In this document: positions 12,101 to 22,333 of the stretch, piece after piece | Layout of the letters: every line of letters begins with the position of its first letter | Position numbering within the stretch: position 1 is the first letter of the stretch | Assembly: GCF_020360975.1 (NCBI RefSeq) | Contig: NW_025408672.1 | Coordinates: 930,001 to 994,000 of the forward strand | Direction: 5' to 3' | Source: Hirsutella rhossiliensis | Lineage: Eukaryota > Ascomycota > Sordariomycetes > Hypocreales > Ophiocordycipitaceae | Length of the DNA: 64,000 nt | Notes under the pieces: model-generated | Seen by the model: the letters and a program-made list of their open reading frames with translations, nothing else | What the model was told of the DNA's origin: nothing | The model's database searches: none | Program-made: the position numbers and the translations under genes

Positions 12101-13550
12101 CTTTAGTATAAGGGGCCTAAGACCCTTAAGAGCCTTATAGAGCCTTTTTAAAAGCTCTAAACCTAAGCTCTTTTAAAGGTCTTAGGGGCCTTTAAAGGAT
12201 CCCCTATTAAGGCTTTAAAAGCTAAAGCAGCCCTACCGCTATTAAAGATATAATTTAAAAGGGTATACCTCTCTTACGCCCTCTAGACCCTATACTTCTT
12301 ACCTAGTTACCCTATAAGGTAGGCTTACGACCTAGCTATATAAGATAATCTCGCTAACTTAAGCTTTAACTTAAGGGCCTTAAGCTATATTAGGCCCTAT
12401 ATATATCTCTTTTACTTTCTTAAAGGCTTAGTAGCTATTATAGGACCTAATTATAGCTTAGAAAGAAGGAAAGCTAGTAAGGAGCCCTTAAAGGCCCTAT
12501 AGCTTAAGGCTTTTATTATAATAATAAAGGCCCCTAAGCCCTTAGCTAAGAAGTAGTATTAACGCCTCTTAGCTAGCCTAGCTAGCCTAGAAGACTTCGG
12601 GCTATAGCTCCTAGCCTTTTATACTAACGGCTTTAAGGGGTGCTTTAAAAGGTCCCTTATAAAGACTAACGCTTACTTCTTCTATAAAATAAGCTTAGAA
12701 AATAGGCCTATTAAGGTATACTATAAGAACCTAGGGCCCTTAATTAAAGTAGCTAATATAGAGCTATTTATAATACTAAGGGTCCTAAAGGACTTAGCTA
12801 GGAGGCCTTAACCTTTAAGGCTTAGCCCCTTTAACCCCCTTATAAAGGCTTATATCTTTATAGATAGCTAAGCCGCTATAAGGAAGGTTATAGGTTTCTT
12901 AGACCTAGCTATATATATTAAAAGGCTCTTATTTAGCTTAGAAGCCTTTTATAATATATAGCTACACTAGTACCCTAGCTACCTAATGATCTTTAGTAAT
13001 AAGCTAGCCGACTAGCTAGCTAAGAAGGGCTTAAGGGCCCTTACCTAAGGGACCCCTTTAGTCTTTATTAGCTACTTATAAAGAAAGGTCTAGTAAGCTA
13101 CTAAGGACTATTAAAAGGGACTCTAGGCTACTAAGGCGGCTAAAGGCCCTAGGGCTAAGGGCCTAGGTAAGTACTATATATCTATTTAAAAGACCCCTTA
13201 CCTAGCCTTTAGCTTAGATAAGGACCTTATAGGGAGGCCTAGGCCGACCCTCTTAGCCTTTTACTAGCTCCTCTTTAAGGCCGGCTTCTTATTTTCCTTC
13301 CTAAAAAGGACTAATAAAGTAGACCGAGACGACTACCGCTATAGCTAAGAAAGGTATATAGCTAGGCACCTTATCCTAAGGTACCTAAACTATAGGAGGG
13401 AAAGAGAGGTCCTTTATCTAACCTCTATAAAACGGAAGGAGACCCTTAGCCTACCTTTTCTCTATAGCTCTAAGGGAAGAAGGGAAGCTCTTTTAACCTT
13501 CTTAGCTAAAATAGAGATAGGAACGGCTAAGTAGTTTAAAAATAAATAAC
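9110..13550 (+). pseudogene. LINE-A ORF2 remnant: endonuclease, reverse transcriptase, RNase H
   Basis: Endonuclease: IKADLILLQEP near 9120 and a GDFN-like box reading RDFNL near 10075 (Gly now Arg). Reverse transcriptase about 11030-11900: KAY-VISLLN-LGKVLEKLYAT, LLLNIKGAFN, and a catalytic YINN at 11693-11704 where YVDD is expected (both Asp now Asn). RNase H about 12595-13060: FYTNGFKG and a later IFIDS box. ORF2 would nick DNA and prime cDNA synthesis at the target. Two regions (about 9470-9800 and 10400-10900) are poorly legible. Many RIP-type stops occur. The protein would be about 1,450 residues, usual for this class. Confidence 0.82.
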
Positions 13551-13740
13551 CTAGGGGCCCTAGGGCCCTTAAAGGGGAAAAACACTGCGTAGGAGGAACT
13601 AAACTAACCTTTCCTTTATCTTTACCTTTATAGCTACCCTTTCCTTAATTAGTTATAAGCCCCTAGGCTCTATAGCTAGCTAGGACTACTAATAAGGGCC
13701 TAAGTACTTATTAGCCTCGCTATAGCCTTAAAGGCTATAT

Positions 13741-14572
13741 ATAAGTAATAATATAAAAAGAAATTATATATACTATTTACTTAGGACTTAAGAGTATTTA
13801 TATATATATTAGTAAAATACTAACTAATAACTTATATATATATACTATTTTTATAGAATATACTTAAAAAGAAATTTTTATATTTATTTAAGTTAAAATC
13901 TAATCTTTAATATTATACTTATTTTTATATTTTAATTATTTTAGTTAGAAGCTATTTATATAATATAATAGAAATTTTAATAAATAACTAATAGTAAATT
14001 CGGTTTTCTATTAATTTAAGTAATATACTATCTTACTTTATTTTTCTTAGGTTCTACCTTTCTAAGCTAGTTTATAATTTATTTAAAACTAAGGTATCTA
14101 TTTTACTCCTTAATTTTAAATTTAGTAGAATACTTAAAACGGAACTATATTTAGTATTATAAGTTTAAATTATACCTATATATATAAGTTTTATAGAAAA
14201 AGTCCTCGCTTACTAAGGTACTATATAGTGCTAAAAGAAAAAGTAAAAGTATTATTATACTTAATTTATATAATATAATACCCTTTTTAATTTTAATTTT
14301 AGATTTTAAGGTAGCTAAAATTATACTAGCTTCCTATTATAAAGCCTTAATAAAAATAAAAGGAGGAAATAGTAAGCTAATATAAGTATTATACTAAGGG
14401 ATTAACTAGTACTATTATTAGTTTATAATCTTAACCTTATTATTTTTCTTTACTAAAAAATATAAGAACTAGCTAGAGACTTTAATTTAAGACTATAAAA
14501 CTTCTATATATTATTATTATATTTAGCAATAGATATATAATTTATATATATATATAGTCTGCTCCCTTCTTT
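13741..14572. other. AT-rich sequence without recognisable genes
   Basis: Almost pure A/T with TA-rich runs, and CA and TG nearly absent. I see no open frame of substance on either strand and no clear repeat ends. It is probably an old, fully RIPped repeat or LINE-A flank. Confidence 0.6.
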
Positions 14573-14643
14573 TATCGCGAAGCGTGGCCTGATTTCGAGG
14601 TTCCTAGATATCCCTCAGTAAGAGGGATCTAGGAAGCTAAAAC

Positions 14644-14741
14644 TATCGGGAAGCGGTTATCAGACATTTGTGTCAATTGCAGCGCACCTGTCGCAGCGCG
14701 CGTTCTACTTTTGCCTACGTGGCGCAATGGTCTTCGCGACA
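14644..14741 (+). repeat. TRIM-1 left LTR (98 bp)
   Basis: It is the same length as the right LTR and nearly identical. The start TATCG is a RIP form of TGTCG, and the end CGACA gives a 5-bp inverted terminal pair. Confidence 0.92.
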
Positions 14742-14775
14742 GTTATGAGCCCGGGAGGGGTGGCAAACCACCCCT
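14742..14775 (+). promoter_or_regulatory. TRIM-1 half-tRNA primer-binding site and adjoining hairpin
   Basis: GTTATGAGCCC (14742-14752) is the reverse complement of GGGCTCATAAC, the anticodon stem-loop side of eukaryotic initiator tRNA-Met. Priming by a 5' half-tRNA of this kind is known for Drosophila copia and yeast Ty5. Three bases on, AGGGGTGG (14756-14763) and CCACCCCT (14768-14775) form a perfect 8-bp stem with loop CAAA. The same arrangement with a different stem sequence is at 37005-37033 and 63666-63694. Confidence 0.85.
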
Positions 14776-14944
14776 GCAACTTCCGGTGACTGCGCGTTGC
14801 GGGGTAATACCCGTAGATAGCCGTGTACCCCCTCCTTCTCTTAGATTTCCCTGGGTAATGGGCGCGGTGCTTGGTGTTTGACTCCCGCGTCTTGGGCTGC
14901 TAAGGTCCAGGAATCCCGGCGGAGCCGTGATCCCTGAGGGGGTG

Positions 14945-15042
14945 TGTCGGGAAGCGGTTGTAAGACATTTGTGTCAATTGCAGCGCACCTGTCGCAGCGC
15001 GCGTTCTACTTTTGCCTACGTGGCGCAATGGTCTTCGCGACA
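14945..15042 (+). repeat. TRIM-1 right LTR (98 bp)
   Basis: It runs from TGTCGGGAAGCGG to TCTTCGCGACA and is preceded by the purine tract GAGGGGGTG. It differs from the left LTR by a few transitions. Confidence 0.92.
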
Positions 15043-15446
15043 GAAACAACCGGTATAGAAGAAGGAAGAAGAAGCTGAAAAGAGGTGCAGATAGGAGGGT
15101 GGGGGAAAGAGGGGAAGCAGAAGTAGCGATGGCTTCCAATGGAGGTGGCGAGAGATAAAGCGGGATTGCTGGCAACGGCTGGAAAAGAGGGGTAAAAAGG
15201 CTGGTCATCTGATGGACATCGAGATCTGGCCTGTAAGGGATTTCCCTTATCAATTGGGATGCTAGAGGGACATAGAGGGGAGCGTTGGATAGAGGAAAGA
15301 GGAGGAACAAGGCAATACAACAATTAATTCTCTGCCCTTATTGCCCTTAAAAGATTCAAACAACTTTGCCCTGCCTGTCCGACCCCGTACCGTTAATTTC
15401 ACCTTGGTGCATTTTATATGCACTTCTCGCGTCTCACTTCGCGAGA

Positions 15447-15687
15447 TCTTAAGATTAGTAATTTGCTGGACCTTAATACAATTAAGCCTACTTGGCTATA
15501 TTTTGACAAGGCAACTATAAAGAGAGGCATCTAAAAGAGCTCGCAGGAAGCTATTTAAGCTTAATCTAATAGTCAGCTTAGAGAGAGCTGCCGCAAGAGA
15601 AACTTAAGCTTAGATTAAGAGAATTCCTTAGCATCTAAAAAGATCACTAAACTTAAAAGAGGAAATAGGCATTAGGAGAGCTAAGAA
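15447..15687. other. Non-coding spacer between LTR copies
   Basis: Mixed-composition sequence with several AGCTTAA-type short repeats. No open frame or element end was found. Confidence 0.5.
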
Positions 15688-15975
15688 TGTCGCGAAGCGT
15701 GGCTGGATTTAGCAGGTCTCAAGGATATCTCTTAGTAAGGGAAGCTATAGGAGGAGCTACGGGTAACCTAGGTGCAGAGAGCTAATAAGGGGCTATAAGA
15801 GGAGCTAAGGGAGGTGTAGGGAGCTAAAGAGTAGAAGAAGAGGTAGCAAAAGCTTCTAGTAGAGGGAGCGAAAGATAAGACGGAAAAGCCGGCAACGGCT
15901 GGAAAAGAGGGGTAAAAAGTTCTGTCTTTGGTCGGACATCGAGATTATAGCTATGCTGCTGCTGCTGTTATAGAC
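15688..15975 (+). repeat. Diverged 5' fragment of a Copia-2-family LTR
   Basis: It begins TGTCGCGAAGCGTGGC and follows the family LTR through the GGCAACGGCTGGAAAAGAGG block, then similarity is lost. A similar fragment broken at the same block is at 22604-22822, so both may belong to a variant LTR subfamily. Confidence 0.65.
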
Positions 15976-16011
15976 AGTACTGTGTGTATTTCCGCAAAAT
16001 ACATAGAATCT

Positions 16012-16101
16012 TGTTAGAAAGAAAGACATATGTCAATTGCAGCGCACCTATAGGAGCGCGCGTTCCACTTTTGCCTGCGTGGCGCAATGGTCTTCGCGAC
16101 A
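16012..16101 (+). repeat. Solo LTR of TRIM-1 (90 bp)
   Basis: It runs from TGTTAG to TCTTCGCGACA and matches the TRIM-1 LTR over its 3' two thirds. The flanks AATCT (16007-16011) and AATCC (16102-16106) are a 5-bp duplication with one C-to-T change. This shows TRIM-1 transposed at least twice and underwent LTR-LTR recombination. Confidence 0.85.
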
Positions 16102-16434
16102 AATCCAGTCCGTGCAACCTTTATTATACTACCCCTCTTTCGTCCATGCATGCAGCACATCCCTTTCTCCTTACGTGTGCCGCCGTTAGGCATTCCTCCG
16201 CCTTAGCTGTCTGGACCGCCTAGATCCGGCTGGTGCACGACCTAGTCTATATATTTAGCGCTTACCTTTATATCTGCCGTTTGACAGACCCCTGTTGGAG
16301 GGATGATTATACTTTTATTTTAGCTGCTTTTTGCTATCCTTTTATATTCCCTTTTCTAGAGTCTCCTTTTTCTTTAGGCGTCTATAACCTCTTTCCTTAA
16401 GCGCTCTCAAGTGACTTTTGCGGGATAAAATACC
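16102..16434. other. Non-coding spacer left of Copia-1
   Basis: No credible gene. A 79-codon plus-strand frame across 15984-16223 includes the solo LTR and has no recognisable content. Base composition is ordinary, without RIP. Confidence 0.5.
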
Positions 16435-16439
16435 AGGGC

Positions 16440-16639
16440 TGTGGACAGGCTCTTCACTGCAGTGAGGTTATTCGAACTGGTTCAATTGGTTATATCTTGT
16501 GTAACTAGGGAAACGTGTCCCATACAAACTGTGTGCAAAGACCTTCCTCCCTGTGTCTCACCTCTTACTCGCACGTGACTAGCGCGGTCGATTAGTTATA
16601 CGTGCGCGATCGGTGCCTAGTGCACAGGTGGATCCAACA
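16440..16639 (-). repeat. Copia-1 3' LTR (200 bp)
   Basis: In element orientation it runs from TGTTGGATCC to CCTGTCCACA. It is identical to the 22334-22533 copy. Confidence 0.95.
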
Positions 16640-16980
16640 CTGGAACCTCTTTCTAAATCGATGATCGCGCACTAATCAATCCACCAAAAACACACCAAAC
16701 ACAGCGAATTAAGATGAGATAGGAAAAACACGAACAAGAACACCAACAAACTCCTACCACGATGCATCACTATGTTGGATAGTGTGCTCTGACTGTAGCT
16801 CTCCCTCCCCCACACTGGGTGTGTTCTGCCACACGCCATCATGGGCCGCATTTCGAGCGCCGGATGCGCTAGCTGATTCCATCGGTCCCACGTTGGAATA
16901 TGGACACGAGGATCTCCTCGTTAATGTGAATGGAATAAAAGAACGACGGTAAAGCAGAAGAAGGGAACGAAAAAAACCGA

Positions 16981-17622
16981 TTAAATCTCGTCGAGAATTG
17001 TTGTGTTATTGCGATGAACGAATCCTTCCACCCTCACGTTTAGCTGATTGTCGCTAATAAACTGCGTGAGGGCGCTGTTTGGTGATGCCTTCGTCATAGC
17101 ATCGGCAGGGTTATCTGCGCCGTTGACCCAACGGATTTCCGCAATATCCCTTGATTCATATGCCTGCCTCAGCGCCATGATATCTATCATGAGTCGCTTC
17201 TCTGTTGTGGTGCCAAGTTTGACGAGGCACTCATAGAGGCTATATGAATCTGTGCAAATGACGAGCAGGATTTGCTTCAGATCAAGGCGTTGTGCGATCG
17301 TATTGACCGTTTGCTTGATCACAAATGCGAGATCGAAGCCCGATGTCAATCCATAGATCTCTGATGCAAGAACGCTTCGAGTAACGCGCTTGCATTTAGT
17401 TGAGCTCCAATGAAGAATGTTTCCGCGGATGGAAAATGAATCGGTTGATTGCGCGGTCTCATTGGCGATGATAATCACAAAGCCGATTTGAGAGCTTAAA
17501 TCCTTATTGTTGGCGAATGATCCATCGGTGAACACAAAGATCTTCGCGCTCTCGAGATCGATGGGTATGTAACATAGGCCACGGTCGGGATTGTTGATCT
17601 GCCATTCAATCCGCTTGTTCAA
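16981..17622 (-). pseudogene. Copia-1 RNase H domain, open frame
   Basis: A 213-codon open frame at the 3' end of the polyprotein. RNase H signatures: FVFTDGSFANN (Asp near residue 33), SSTKCKRVTRSVLASEIYGL with the catalytic Glu, and ICTDSYSLYE with the second Asp, then IRWVNGADNPADAMTK, the usual C-terminal box of fungal copia RNase H. The first Met is internal; the domain would be part of Pol, removing RNA from the RNA-DNA hybrid during reverse transcription. The frame ends at a natural-looking stop 340 bp before the LTR. It is separated from RT by a frame change near 17630. Confidence 0.88.
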
Positions 17623-17629
17623 AGCCTTG

Positions 17630-18720
17630 AAGTCGGTATTAACGGGCTCTTGGGCTTGTGCCGCAACGGAACAATCGTATGTTGCTTCGGGTTGGCAAAT
17701 CGAAGCGATATATGCCCCCTGGCGCGTTGAGCAGCATAATCCTGATGCCTACTTGATGCCTGAAGATTGATCTCCTCGAGGTTTTGGGCTTGGCCCTTCT
17801 GCCTGACGATGACACAGCCATTTTGTATGGTCAGGCGGCTACCGTTAAAGTCGCAGATGGAACCTTCTTGGAGAATCTCTTTGGCTTGGCCTTAAAGCAG
17901 AGTTCTTTCTCCTCGATCTTGAGAAATGCATCTGTGCCAACAATGAATGTGTCATCCGTTTGCAAGGCCGCGATGCCAAACAGGTCCTTGTCGGCGATGT
18001 TGTTTGCCGTGATCAGAAGGCACGGGTCAAACGAAGAGGTTTCCATATTAAGCTTGCGGCAGTGATGGTCGTGATATGTGTTGAACCAGTGGGCTCCTGC
18101 CTCTGCGATGCCATATAGCGGCTTCACGATTCGCAGGATTGTTCCTCTGGATATCTTCTTTTGAGTTCTTGAGGAAGGGCTGCAAGGATGACACGGGCCA
18201 GCTTGGTCTGGGATTGTGTGTATGCCATCGTGATGTCTCTGATCATGATGAACATATCCCGTGTGCAGAGAAACGGTGCTAAGGCCAAGGCCACGCGTTG
18301 TGCGGGCCGGCTGATGGTAGGGGCTTGTGTGAGGATCCCACGTTTCCCATCATCATTGTATCCTTGCACAACGAGGCGTGATTTCTCGTATGGCGTTGCA
18401 GTATTTCTTCCTTAACCTCTGACCATTCGTGATTTGAAGACACGATATCCACCATGTTTATTCGCATCGAATTCTTCGGGTACAATGACCCCAGCGGCGA
18501 GGAGGTTCGTGAGCTCGAGTGTGTCGGAAGCTTCAAATGGAAACCGGTGCTTGTGATCTTTCCTTCAGCTCGTAGCCGCTTGGCTAGGCCGAGATGTTCC
18601 ATTTCTTTTCGAACAAGAAACGCATTAGCTTCATGATGAACGATAAATTGAACGGGTGAGCAAACAATAGTGGATTCTGATGTGCCATTTTGTGCAGCAT
18701 CCTTCCTAGGTCGGCCACGC
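17630..18720 (-). pseudogene. Copia-1 reverse transcriptase, split over frames
   Basis: Copia-type RT pieces lie in successive frames. KSRLVVQGYND and ILTQAPTISR are around 18390-18290. RDITMAYTQSQ is near 18230. KPLYGIAEAGAHWF starts at 18127, and the catalytic box reads QTDDTFIV (17962-17951), the QTDD form used by this fungal copia group. Frame breaks fall near 18460, 18125 and 17830. Both catalytic Asp are intact, in contrast with the RIPped elements. Confidence 0.82.
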
Positions 18721-18738
18721 CTGCGCGGCCTCTTTGGC

Positions 18739-20550
18739 TCAGGGTATTCGAAAGGTTTGGGTTGGTCTTCTGTGGTAGGAAGAGGAAGAGGTTGTTGAGT
18801 TGTGGGTGGAAGGGAAGAGGGTTTTGAAGAGGATGTTGTTGATCGGATTGTGTTGAGGAAGGAGTGATTGTTGTGTTGATGGGTCTGTGCGGCTAGGGCT
18901 AGGGTCGGGTTGCAACTGAGGAAGGAGCGATTCCGGGTGACGATAGTACGGTTGGACGCATGTACTGCGAAATTTCGCTGGTCCGTTGTCCAGGTCAACT
19001 GCGATTTCCGTATCCGTCACCTCGAGCACTTTATATGGGCCTTGCCATCCGTGCTTCTCGCGAAATACGCGAACTTCGCTTCCTAGCGCCAGGGATAGGG
19101 GCAGGCGCAACGCTGTATCAGGCCCATTACGCGTATTTAACGCGGTCTGAACCTTCCTCTGGGCGTTGATCTTCCTCAGCTCTGACATCGTTCGCCACAC
19201 CGCCTTAGCTCTTGCCATTGCGGAAGGTGTAGGCGGCGAATCCATCGTCATTCGAGGCAGAGCACCGAAGACGAGGAGGGTTGGAACGAGGCCATCCGGA
19301 CCGGCTGTGTCGTTGACAGCCTTGAAAGCCATTTGAAGGACTTGATCAGGGCTCACGGTATCCTTCAGCTCTGCCTTTAATATATCATATGCTCTTCGGA
19401 CGGGCACATGATACTTCTCAACCTTCCCAACAGCCCAATGTGCTTCCACAGGCACCTGATGACACGTTATTCCCATCAATTTCGCTTCTGCTTGGAACTC
19501 GGCAGCAGCGAAATTCGTGCCTGCGTCATGAGTGATCACATCGGGTGGTCCAAGGTATGTATCCATCCAACATTGTTTCAACGCGAGCCACGTTTCCTTG
19601 GCCGTCATGTTGGATAGGAATCTCCTGCCTGATAGGCAGTGGCGATCAACAACATGGAGGACTGGTCTGCCACCCAATGTCATGACATCAACGATGACTT
19701 CGTAATTGAAGTCACAATCATCCTTCAAGCTGAACTTGAACCTTCGTGGCGGGTCGGATTTCATCTGACAGTAGTGGCAGAACTTCTTGATCATTTCCAG
19801 AGCTTCGATTTCCACATCATGGCCAGCCGAATTCAGCAGCTTGTGCAGCCGATACACGGATGGATGACCAAAACGCGTGTGGAGGCGCCGCAATTCAGCC
19901 TCCGTGAGATATGCCACTGATGCCTCTTGTTTCCGCAAGAAGAACCACGCGTGACCCCATCTTCGAATCACTGGAACGCTCACACCATTGCCAACGAGCT
20001 CGTTCGTGACGTTATTTAAATATACGCCGAGCCGATCCATATCAGCTAGGCATAGGAGGAATGGCGTTGGCACGTTGACTATATGAAAATCAACCTCTCC
20101 CACTGGTGTGTTCAAGGTGATCACGCCAAGTGGTGTTTCCAATCTTCCTGCACCAAATCTAACTGGTTCGGGCTTGCGATCATCACGGAATTGGACTGGG
20201 GGCATCTCTCGTTGGAGAGCACGCAGTTGTTCGATTCCTCCCGTCGATATGCATGCCGCACCTGTGTCCGGCATGATTCCTTGGAACGAGTCTTGAGAGT
20301 AACGATCTAGTATGAATTGTGTGGGTTCGTCACTGTTGAATAACTTGATGCCTACTGGAGAGATCCGATGATGGAAAGCTTCGTTGGACAGAAAGGTCGC
20401 AGCAGCGTAGAACGATTCATAAGGGTCAGAGGAGTCAGAATCATCGGATTCCTCGGTGCTCGAGTCATCCTGATCCTGTGATTCCCCTTCATAGTCAGCC
20501 AAGAACATAGCATACGAACGAGATTGACCGTGGAAGCCTCTCTCGTAGAT
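18739..20550 (-). pseudogene. Copia-1 protease-integrase segment, long open frame
   Basis: A continuous frame of about 600 codons; the preceding part of the open frame (to 20820) is out of phase with Gag. Protease: PDTGAAC, active-site Asp near residue 185 of the frame. Integrase: HHCC finger (His314, His319, Cys348, Cys351 in RLHTRFGHPS and FCHYC), then a D,D-35-E core: Asp in VIVDVM (about 378), Asp in THDAGTNF (432) and Glu in KVEKYHV (468). The integrase would insert the cDNA. The C-terminus has a Ser/Thr/Pro-rich tail. Domains look chemically intact; only the flanking frame changes disable it. Confidence 0.9.
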
Positions 20551-22066
20551 ACTTCTCTTTGGCTGCTTTTCTCTCGTTTTCAGGATGTCTCGTTGAGAAA
20601 CAACCTTCCTTGCCGCAAACGTAGCATTTCTTCTTCCAATTTGGCTGACGCCTTTGTGATTGACCTCTTGTTCCGCCGGAATTTCGCTGAAATTTGCGAT
20701 CCACGAAGTGCTGATCATGTCCTCTATCCAGGTCTTGGGGATATTGGCCACTGGGTTGTTCAGATCGTTCATCTTGCATGGCAGATAGCGATGATCGAAG
20801 CTGTGATGCCAATCCCTCAAATGTAGGTGCGGGAGTATATCGCGAGTCGGAATTCAGGCACACCACGGCACGCCCTGAGCGTTGCATCGATCAGGCCACC
20901 TTCGCCGCCAGACTTATCCCCGAGTGCTCTCCTACAGAGCCGCAATTTCGTAAGAAGGGCCTGGAGGACCTCGTCAGATGACTTACCGGGCATCTCAGCC
21001 CGAAGTCGGCTGAAGGTGAGGTCCTCCAGTGGGTATGATACATCTTCTGGTTGATTTCGGTGTCAAAGTGCTCTTTCATCTTCTGATACATCTCAGCGAA
21101 GGTTAAATCAGTGCTGATTTCGTGTAGAAAGAAGGACTGAGCTTCCTGGCCAGAATCGAAGGAAAACACCATGGAATTTAGACGGAGGAATGTTTGCTTG
21201 ACGGCACACGCTCATGAATTTCCGGATCTTGTCATCGAAGATATCGTATGGTTCGCCGGTATAGGCTAGTTTCTTGTCCCATATCTTAATGAATCTAATC
21301 GTGAGATCGGCCTCAACTTCCTCGTTCTCGAATCGAACAGGTGGAATGCTCGTGTATGCATCTCGGAAGTTGGTAGTCCGTACGGGGCGTCTGCTGATAC
21401 CGAGGGGATTCGCGCCATTGATGCTGAGGCTCTTGCTGAGCGGGTTGATGGGTCTCAATGATCTGAGGGGATTCCGGTTCCGCCGGTCGGGTAATAGTTG
21501 GCTGCTGGATTACTACCGGTGCCGGTGACGATATAGCCGCTTTAACAGTTCCTTGGAGCAGCTTCTGTTTCACCTTATATGCCACGGTGTTTTCAGCAAC
21601 CTCTTGACCAAGCAACTCGTTCTCATCCCATTCAGGAAGTTCGTTACTTGTTAGAAGGCCACATAAAGCTCGAGAGATGCTAGAGTTGGCCTTGCCCATA
21701 TAGATCCCCCTAATTCTGAGAAGCGTCCGGAGTCTTGATCTAAGGCGTGGGTTGATTAGTTCGAAGTCATCATAGCTCCATCCCGTGAAGTCGTTATACA
21801 GATCCCCAAGCAGGGCAATTCCGTGGTTACGTTTATCCACCGTGTATGTTGCCACACAGCCTAAGAAGAAGCTGTTGCGGTGGACAAGGGAGGAGCTCTG
21901 GGTGATAGGTTCGTTGGAAATCCGCGTCGAAATGCCTGATCGGGAGTGAAGGGAGCTCCACGATCGTCAGGTTCCGTTCAACGAGTTGCCTGTCTTCGAG
22001 AGACACGTTGGCCGGGGTATCCTGGGCTGTTGCCGGGGCTAGTGCGGCAGATGAATTGTCAGACAT
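20550..22066 (-). pseudogene. gag: Copia-1 Gag, frameshifted
   Basis: It starts at ATG 22066 (MSDNSSAALAP), 268 bp after the 5' LTR. The frame is lost near 21890, regained as VATYTVDKRNHGIALLGDLYND, and broken again near 21430, 21170 and 20900. Capsid-like pieces: FIKIWDKKLAYTGEPYDIFDDK and FAEMYQKMKEHFDTEINQK, familiar from fungal copia Gag. A nucleocapsid finger, CYVCGKEGC with a following His, is near 20630. The last break near 20545 separates it from protease. At least four single-base-type breaks lie in 1.5 kb although the LTRs are identical. Confidence 0.85.
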
Positions 22067-22333
22067 ATTGACAGGCTGTGTGCTGAGAAACAGGGCACAG
22101 GGTGTCAATGAGGTTATCAATGTGCGATAGGGCACGCCTAAGGGTCGCTGATGACAGCAAAGCTTAGGCACGGTTGGATAACTAGAGTGGGCTCTGATGC
22201 AGAGTCTTCGTAGCAATCCGCGCGTTGTAGCAACTATCCTACCGTCAGGAGCTCGCTTTGCAGAGCGTGACGATAGGTTAGCTCTCTTCCGTCTTGCTGT
22301 TCTGTGTCACCTTTGCCGGGCGACACTGATCAG

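Larger units (their letters stand above)
7577..13740 (+). mobile_element. LINE-A: RIPped non-LTR retrotransposon with ORF1 and ORF2
   Basis: A plus-strand LINE of fungal type. It has an ORF1 with cysteine-rich knuckles (Cys now mostly Tyr) and an ORF2 with apurinic endonuclease, reverse transcriptase and RNase H. SINE-1 lies inside ORF1. The 5' end abuts the Gypsy-A LTR and may be truncated. The 3' end is set roughly where coding similarity stops and AT-rich sequence begins; no clear tail remains. RIP is almost complete. Confidence 0.85.
14644..15042 (+). mobile_element. TRIM-1: complete 399-bp miniature LTR retroelement
   Basis: Two 98-bp direct repeats (14644-14741, 14945-15042) run from T[G/A]TCGGGAAGCGG to TCTTCGCGACA and enclose 203 bp. 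Directly after the left LTR is GTTATGAGCCC, a primer site for a half initiator tRNA-Met. Directly before the right LTR is a purine tract, GAGGGGGTG. The flanks are AAAAC (14639-14643) and GAAAC (15043-15047): a 5-bp duplication with one RIP-type G-to-A change. There is no coding capacity, so it must be mobilised in trans. LTR ends, primer site and purine tract match Copia-2/-3. Confidence 0.92.
14573..15446 (+). repeat. Solo LTR of the Copia-2 family, carrying TRIM-1
   Basis: It begins TATCGCGAAGCG (canonical TGTCGCGAAGCG) and ends CTTCGCGAGA. The 5-bp flanks are TCTTT (14568-14572) and TCTTA (15447-15451), a 4/5 match. Without the nested TRIM-1 and its duplication it is 470 bp, like the other family LTRs. 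CA and TG are largely kept here, unlike the LTRs of the full elements. Confidence 0.85.

Noticed and set aside
14900..15323. Minus-strand open frames of 105-136 codons across 14900-15323.
   Set aside because: They lie across the TRIM-1 right LTR and the solo LTR, are Pro/Leu/Ser-rich and repeat in other LTR copies (23450-23635, 56777-57047). They are shadows of purine-rich LTR sequence.
14573..15446. The 470-bp repeat read as a MITE, because its ends TCGCGAAG and CTTCGCGA are inverted.
   Set aside because: Two copies flank Copia-2 with a 5-bp duplication outside, and a primer site and purine tract lie directly inside them. The repeat is therefore an LTR; the inverted ends are LTR termini.
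18279..18998. A separate 239-residue protein with an AT-hook-like run (KRPRRRGRPRKD).
   Set aside because: It overlaps Copia-1 integrase C-terminus and RT in another frame, and the RT text in it matches the copia order. It is a stretch of the broken polyprotein between IN and RT.
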